Source: an uncultured Paracoccaceae bacterium (GTDB lineage: Bacteria > Pseudomonadota > Alphaproteobacteria > Rhodobacterales > Rhodobacteraceae). From it: a stretch of 8,089 bases of DNA. The stretch's first letter is position 1; each line of letters starts with the position of its first letter. Below are positions 5,288 through 8,089 of this stretch, piece by piece. The notes beneath the pieces were generated by a model, which saw only the letters and a program-made list of their open reading frames with translations, ran no database searches and had not been told where the DNA came from. The DNA lies in NCBI GenBank assembly GCA_913054485.1, contig CAJXHQ010000118.1, positions 1 to 8,089 of the forward strand, written 5' to 3'. Position numbers and translations under genes: made by a program.

Positions 5288-7287
5288 GGCGCCTGCTCCA
5301 TAACTCGCCTGGCGGCCTCGGCGATCCGGCCTGCCTGCGGAATGGCGGCCTGCTCCAGATGCCAGGCATAGGGGATCGGCACCTCGGCGCTGCACAGCCG
5401 GGCCAGCGGCGCGTCCAGTTCGAAGAAAGCTTCTTCTGCCAGGCGCATCCCGATTTCGGCTGCCAGGCTGCCGCTCTTCCAGCCTTCATCCACGATCAGT
5501 ACCCGGCGCGTTTTGCAGACCGAGGCAAGGATGGTTTCCATATCCAATGGACGCAGGCTGCGCAGGTCTATGACCTCGGCCGAGATGCCATCTTTGCCAA
5601 GCATTTCAGCTGCATCCAAGGTTTTGAACAAGGAGCCGCCGTAGGTGATCAGCGAAATATCCGTGCCTTCCATTCGAACGGCCGCCCGATCAATTTCAAC
5701 CGCACCTGCGTTTTCAGCCAGCGGTCCTTCACGGTTGTAGAGCATCACGTTTTCGAAGATCAGTACCGGGTCGGGATCCAGCAACGCAGTCCAAAGCATC
5801 CCGCGCGCGTCTGCCAGGGTGGCCGGGGCCAGAACCCTCAATCCGGGGATATGGGCGTACCAGCCCTCCAGGCTGTGGGAATGCTGGGCTGCAAGTTGCT
5901 TGCCCGCGCCGGTTGCCATGCGGATTACCACCGGCACGCCGAACTGGTTGTTCGACATATGCCGGAAGGTTGCCGCGGTATTCAGGATCTGATCCAACGC
6001 CAGCAGTGAAAAGTTCACCGTCATCAGCTCGACAATCGGGCGCATCCCGGCCATTGCCGCGCCGATCCCGGCCCCTGTGAACCCAGACTCCGACAGCGGC
6101 GTATCGCGGACCCGCTCGGGGCCGAACTGGTCCAGCAGCCCCTTGCTCACCGCGTAGCAGCCGCCGTATTGCCCGACGTCCTCTCCCATCAGAAAGACAC
6201 GTTCGTCGCGGGTCATCGCATCAGATATCGCATCCCTTACCGCGTCCCGGTACGTTGTCTGCCGCATTGCCCCGGAAGCGGCCGGTACCGGTGCAGCAGG
6301 GCGGTCCGGCGCCATCACAAATTTTGTCAGGTCGTCAACGGGCTCATCGGTTCCAGCTTCGGCAAAACCTACCGCTTCGGCAATCTCCTGATCGGTCTCA
6401 CTGATAATCGCCCGAATGTCCCCGGAATGCAGGAGGCCGTTTTCTTCCAGCCAGGTCTGGAACCGCACAATCGGCCCCTTCAGGCGCCATTCCTCCACTT
6501 CCTCCTTGCTCCGGTAGAGCTGCGCATCAAACATCGAATGCGGCCGGAACCTGTAGGTCTGGCACTCCAGGAGATAGGGCGCGCCGGTTTCTGCGATATG
6601 ATCCAGCGCCCGCAGCCCGGCACCTTCAACAGCGGTCACGTCCATCCCGTCCACAGCGGCGCTTTCCAAACCATAAGTCTTTGCTTTTGCGGAAATATCG
6701 ATCTCCGCCTCGGAGCGGCCGAGCGCGGTGCCCATGGCATATCCGTTGTTTTCACAGACAAAAAGAACCGGAAGCCGCCATAGCGCGGCAAGGTTCAGGC
6801 TTTCGTGGAATTCCCCCTCAGCGACCGCGCCTTCCCCGAAGAAACAGACCGTGACACCGCCGGCGCCCTGCATCCTGTCGGCCAGCGCCAGCCCGGCGGC
6901 CAGCGGCAGGCCGCCGCCGACAATGGCATTGCCGCCGTAGAAATTGTGGTCCTTGCTGAACAGATGCATCGAGCCGCCGCGCCCGCCGGCGCAGCCCTCG
7001 GCCTTGCCGTACATCTCGGCCAGAACCGCCCCCATCGGCACCCCGCGCACCAGCGCATGGCCATGTTCGCGGTAGGTGGCGACAATCCGGTCCCGCTCCT
7101 TCAGGAGCGGGATGATGCCCGCAGCGATAGCCTCCTCCCCGTCATAGAGATGCAGAACGCCGCGGATTTTTTCCTGGGTGTAAAGCTCGGCGCATTTGTC
7201 CTCGAACCGGCGGATGCGGATCATCGATTTCAGCAGGTCTCGCACATGAGTTCGGTCAAGTCGGGGCTTGCGGGCGGCAGGGGTCAT
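5284..7287 (-). CDS. Fused E1 alpha-beta 2-oxoacid dehydrogenase
   Basis: A 667-residue thiamine-diphosphate enzyme joining what are usually two subunits. The alpha half (about 15-325) has the ThDP/Mg motif GEGA (151-154) through CENN (178-181), [11 protein letters not shown] (160-170) and the phosphorylation-loop-like [17 protein letters not shown] (248-264). A Pro/Ala-rich linker (about 326-340) leads to the beta half (about 343-667) with [10 protein letters not shown] (367-376), DTPLSESG (395-402), the active-site-region [17 protein letters not shown] (467-483) and the C-terminal transketolase domain (from about 540). It decarboxylates a 2-oxoacid, probably pyruvate or an acetoin-like substrate, and passes the acyl group to the E2 lipoyl arm. 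The usual GDG is GEG here. Start MTPAARKP at 7287 overlaps the AcsA stop as ATGA. Similarity is closest to AcoA/AcoB- and PdhA/PdhB-type pairs; the exact substrate is undetermined. Confidence 0.95.
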   Translation of the reverse strand: MTPAARKPRLDRTHVRDLLKSMIRIRRFEDKCAELYTQEKIRGVLHLYDGEEAIAAGIIPLLKERDRIVATYREHGHALVRGVPMGAVLAEMYGKAEGCAGGRGGSMHLFSKDHNFYGGNAIVGGGLPLAAGLALADRMQGAGGVTVCFFGEGAVAEGEFHESLNLAALWRLPVLFVCENNGYAMGTALGRSEAEIDISAKAKTYGLESAAVDGMDVTAVEGAGLRALDHIAETGAPYLLECQTYRFRPHSMFDAQLYRSKEEVEEWRLKGPIVRFQTWLEENGLLHSGDIRAIISETDQEIAEAVGFAEAGTDEPVDDLTKFVMAPDRPAAPVPAASGAMRQTTYRDAVRDAISDAMTRDERVFLMGEDVGQYGGCYAVSKGLLDQFGPERVRDTPLSESGFTGAGIGAAMAGMRPIVELMTVNFSLLALDQILNTAATFRHMSNNQFGVPVVIRMATGAGKQLAAQHSHSLEGWYAHIPGLRVLAPATLADARGMLWTALLDPDPVLIFENVMLYNREGPLAENAGAVEIDRAAVRMEGTDISLITYGGSLFKTLDAAEMLGKDGISAEVIDLRSLRPLDMETILASVCKTRRVLIVDEGWKSGSLAAEIGMRLAEEAFFELDAPLARLCSAEVPIPYAWHLEQAAIPQAGRIAEAARRVMEQAP

Positions 7288-8089
7288 TGTTCATCACTTT
7301 CCAGAGTTGAAATATCCCCTTCCGGCAGGCCGAGTTCGCGCGCTTTCAGCAAACGCCGCATGATCTTGCCGCTGCGGGTCTTGGGAAGGTTGGCCCGGAA
7401 GACGATCTCTTTTGGCGCAACCGCCGGTCCCAGCCGGCTGCGGGCGTGGCCTTTCAGATCCAGCAGAAGTTCGTCGGTTGCGGGGTGCTCCGGTTTCAAA
7501 GCGACATAGGCTTTGACCCGCTCGCCGGTGGTCTCATCCGGTACGCCGATCACCGCGGCCTCTGCCACCGCCGGGTGTTCCATCAGCGCGCTTTCGACCT
7601 CAAACGGGCCGATCAGATGGCCCGCGCTCTTGATCAGGTCGTCGCTGCGGCCGACGAACCAAAAATACCCGTCGCTGTCGCGCATCGCCAAATCACCGGA
7701 CAGGTACCAGCCGTCCCGGAAACAGGCCCGGTATCGCGCGTCCTCGTGCAGGTAGCCGCGCATCATGGAAGGCCAGCCGGGGCGCAGGGCCAGTTCACCA
7801 ATTGCCCGCGGTTCGGTCAGTTCGCGCAGGCCGGCCGCGCTATCCTCGACAATGCCAGCCTCAATCCCCGGCAGCGGCTTGCCCATGGACCCGGGCTTCA
7901 CATCCATTGAGGCATAGTTGGCGATCATGATGCCGCCGGTTTCGGACTGCCACCAATTGTCGTGGAAAGGCTGGCCGAACACCCGGTTGCTCCAGATCAC
8001 CGCTTGCGGGTTGAGCGGCTCGCCCACACTGGCCATGAAGCGCGGGGCAGGGAATCTGCGGCCCCCGATGGCCTCTTCCCCGGCCTTCA
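7284..8089 (-). CDS. acsA: AcsA-like acetate-CoA ligase (N-terminal part beyond window)
   Basis: The visible 268 codons are the C-terminal part of an AMP-forming acyl-CoA synthetase. The minus frame stays open to the window edge, so the internal Met at 8036 is not the start. Adenylation motifs follow in order: [43 protein letters not shown], and the C-terminal acetylation-site motif [12 protein letters not shown] with the catalytic Lys. The stretch [20 protein letters not shown] and the end [18 protein letters not shown] are very close to the Bacillus AcsA type of acetate-CoA ligase. It activates acetate (or a small acid) to the acyl-AMP and then acyl-CoA. The stop overlaps the E1 start (ATGA), making it the first visible gene of the operon; more genes and the promoter may lie beyond 8089. 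Substrate is inferred by resemblance. Confidence 0.9.
   Translation of the reverse strand, partial: KAGEEAIGGRRFPAPRFMASVGEPLNPQAVIWSNRVFGQPFHDNWWQSETGGIMIANYASMDVKPGSMGKPLPGIEAGIVEDSAAGLRELTEPRAIGELALRPGWPSMMRGYLHEDARYRACFRDGWYLSGDLAMRDSDGYFWFVGRSDDLIKSAGHLIGPFEVESALMEHPAVAEAAVIGVPDETTGERVKAYVALKPEHPATDELLLDLKGHARSRLGPAVAPKEIVFRANLPKTRSGKIMRRLLKARELGLPEGDISTLESDEQ

Overview
The window is about 8.1 kb of GC-rich proteobacterial DNA. A soluble FixL-like kinase, a FixK-like Crp/Fnr regulator and the general protein repertoire point to an alphaproteobacterium, most likely of the Rhodobacteraceae/Roseobacter type. That assignment is inferred from gene content and GC richness, not from a marker gene. 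It reads as accessory chromosome devoted to low-oxygen or energy-stress physiology. There is no sign of phage, insertion sequence, RNA gene or CRISPR.

Left part (1-3724), sensing and regulation. A nearly complete host-attachment family gene (minus) diverges from a soluble PAS histidine kinase (plus). The kinase keeps the heme-ligand His and the oxygen-sensing Arg of FixL at exactly the right spacing. Tail to tail with it lies an OmpR-type response regulator (minus). That regulator in turn diverges from a Crp/Fnr-family regulator (plus) that has the E-xx-SR recognition helix of FNR/FixK but no N-terminal Fe-S cysteine cluster. The regulator ends in a 4-bp tail overlap with a DUF2267 gene (minus). 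Two FNR/FixK-type boxes (9/10 and 8/10 matches to TTGAT-N4-ATCAA) sit about 40-42 bp upstream of predicted start points. One is shared by the attachment gene and the kinase; the other precedes DUF2267.

Right part (3897-8089), a tightly packed minus-strand operon. In transcription order it encodes the C-terminal part of an AcsA-like acetate-CoA ligase (it runs off the window), a fused E1 alpha-beta 2-oxoacid dehydrogenase, an E2 acyltransferase with one lipoyl domain, and a 79-residue acyl carrier protein. All three junctions are 4-bp ATGA overlaps, so the four proteins are probably made in coupled fashion. No E3 gene is visible. The combination suggests an acetyl- or acyl-generating module, fed by a 2-oxoacid or by acetate, with a dedicated carrier protein.

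Working model (inference): the FixL-like kinase and FixK-like factor respond to falling oxygen and switch on stress proteins (host-attachment family, DUF2267) and perhaps the acyl module. The promoter of the acyl operon lies outside the window, so its link to the regulators is not shown here.
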